Below, one piece after another: positions 62,760-64,000 of a stretch of 64,000 bases of DNA (its first letter is position 1; each line of letters opens with the position of its first letter). A program made the translations under genes and the position numbers. Source of the stretch: Uloborus plumipes (taxonomy: Eukaryota; Arthropoda; Arachnida; Araneae; Uloboridae); assembly GCA_038373865.1 (NCBI GenBank), contig JAXGGA010001028.1, positions 109,031 through 173,030 of the forward strand. Direction: 5' to 3'. The notes below the pieces were generated by a model. The model was not told the origin of the DNA. It did no database searches and saw only the letters and a list, made by a program, of their open reading frames with translations.

Positions 62760-64000
62760 TAAGGTTACTTTTTTGCAACTATGAAACCTTTTCTGTGTTC
62801 CTGTACCACTTAAAGAAGACACAGTCTTTGTTTTTCGTCGTTAGTGATAGTCTTAACAAATGCTTCAATAAGGGCCATGCCACGCTCCGTATTGTCGTTT
62901 ACAATCCTCAGTTTCTTTGGTAGAATAAAGCCCTTTTGGTAGCTATCTTAAAGATTCGAATGCTCAGGATCAAACAGCTGATATATTTTGAGTTTCTTCT
63001 TTATATAAATAAGGACGTTAAAAATATTCCAAATCATTTCTTAGTGCTTGCACAAAAAGGGTTGCTGGGGACCCAGCTCTTAGTAGATATTCTTTCCCAT
63101 TAACGATAAGAATGTGAAAAAAATCACATTCATATGTTACGAATACCTTTTGTTTGTCCAGCTGCAAGTTTGAAATGGTTGGGAAATATCCATAACTTGA
63201 AGCCATAAAAAATCTTTAACACATATAACACGAGGAACCACTCCTGGGACACGAAAACATACATCAAGAAAAGGTGCTCTGCTCAAGAAAATCGCACTAA
63301 GCTCTAGTATCTTCCTTGGACACTTCTTTTACATGGGTCATCAGAAGTTAACTTTGCGCAACTTCCATTACTAGTTGCACGTTGCTCTGAATGTGCTACC
63401 AACTCCTCAACCTCATCGTTCCTCACTCCAGGTTTAAAATTAGAATGTTTTATTCTGGACTATGATTGCTAAAACCGCTTAAAAAGCAGTATTGTAGATC
63501 CAACGGCAATGGATGGTTCCACGCAATTGCGTGAACATCGCATCTGACATTGCACGCAATCAAATACCCCAATTCTACCTATTTCTTGGTTTATCGGTTA
63601 AAATACCGAGAGACCAAGAGTAGAATAGATTTCGGTTGTAATACCACACAAAACACAATGTCTAAAATATAATGGCGGAAAGCACAATATAAAAGTTGCT
63701 TTCCTAGTTTTTTTTCCCCAAGTTCAAACATGCTCCAACTTTAGTACCGGCAATGTATGTCGTATTGAAACACATACCACGTACGAGCTCAGTAAGTTCC
63801 CATTTATCTAACTGGTTATCGTATAGCAGCATTTTCTGTAGCAATTCCAATACCTGGCTAACTTACTAGAACCCAGAAGTAAATCATCAATGCTTGTGGT
63901 CCTGATACTAATACTGGTATGAAACCCGCCGATCATCCTTTATTTTCAAAATATATTTTGCATAAGTGCTTCGTTCCAGTGAACTATCAAAGGAAGTCCT
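62760..64000 (-). pseudogene. Broken transposase-like gene, running off the window
   Basis: Reading the minus strand with several frame changes and stops gives, from the right edge leftward, LDKWELTELVRGMCFNTT, a GACLNL segment, ACRHYILDIV, NDEVEELV, VPRVICVKDF and, near 62,900, LRIVNDNTERGMALI followed by VVQEHRKGF. From memory, this order (DKWEL..LV..M.FDTT, ACRHH, NDTAERG) matches a large group of uncharacterised arthropod transposase-derived proteins; a hAT-like RNase H fold is my guess. The N-terminal part lies beyond 64,000. It is plainly non-functional. Confidence 0.6.

Overview
This window looks like non-coding DNA from a large, AT-rich animal genome. It has long homopolymer runs, dense remains of DNA transposons, no operon-like packing and no intact long reading frame. 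The transposon families (Tc1/mariner, pogo, piggyBac, hAT, PIF/Harbinger and 4-bp-TSD elements encoding an HGKGxxDGxGG motif), a long solo LTR and a 3' retroelement tail ending in AAC-A repeats suggest an arthropod. A chelicerate such as a spider is my best guess, at low confidence. I find no rRNA, tRNA or CRISPR array and no complete host gene. The few possible host exons are weak calls.

Layout. 1-10,239 is unique AT-rich sequence with a few less AT-rich islands. About 10,240-27,710 (copy A) and about 29,895-48,640 (copy B) are two diverged copies of one segmental duplication in the same orientation, each then filled with different transposons. Copy A gained a foldback element (11,793), a hairpin repeat (12,874), a pogo element (15,523-17,770) containing a hAT-type MITE, a 1.19-kb solo LTR (17,929-19,121) and a 5.9-kb nest of three related elements (21,128-27,064). 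A broken piggyBac transposase lies between the copies (27,830-28,575). Copy B gained a 1.6-kb 4-bp-TSD element (30,209), a dead Tc1 element (32,049-33,608), a 108-bp MITE (36,557), a piggyBac-like deletion derivative (39,732), a 2.96-kb element made almost wholly of two 1.4-kb inverted arms (40,649-43,608) and a retroelement tail (43,937). From 48,641 to 64,000 the sequence is mostly unique. It holds another 4-bp-TSD element (57,150-58,260), a 180-bp TA microsatellite, a 170-bp tandem repeat, a Harbinger-type MITE and a broken transposase-like gene running off the right edge.

Main result. Six elements share one architecture: 4-bp target duplications (TACT, TCCA, TCCA, ATAA, ATAA, ATAT), inverted ends starting GGGC, GAGC or GGGTGA, and, in five of the six, a short family-specific motif repeated many times inside (GTTACAGACGTAAC, GTAACGTAAGTTAC, a CAGATCGGTAAC-like motif, CATGTGGATGAC). 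Two carry remains of an HGKGxxDGxGG transposase, and a third carries a WCVVKYE...KWPE domain. This fits a Sola-like (DDD, 4-bp TSD) superfamily, but I could not test that.

The paired copies act as a built-in clock. Where one copy has a transposon the other often keeps the empty site, so most insertions postdate the duplication. A few blocks, notably 20,285-20,520 versus 46,488-46,725, are far more alike than their surroundings and are the best candidates for conserved host sequence.
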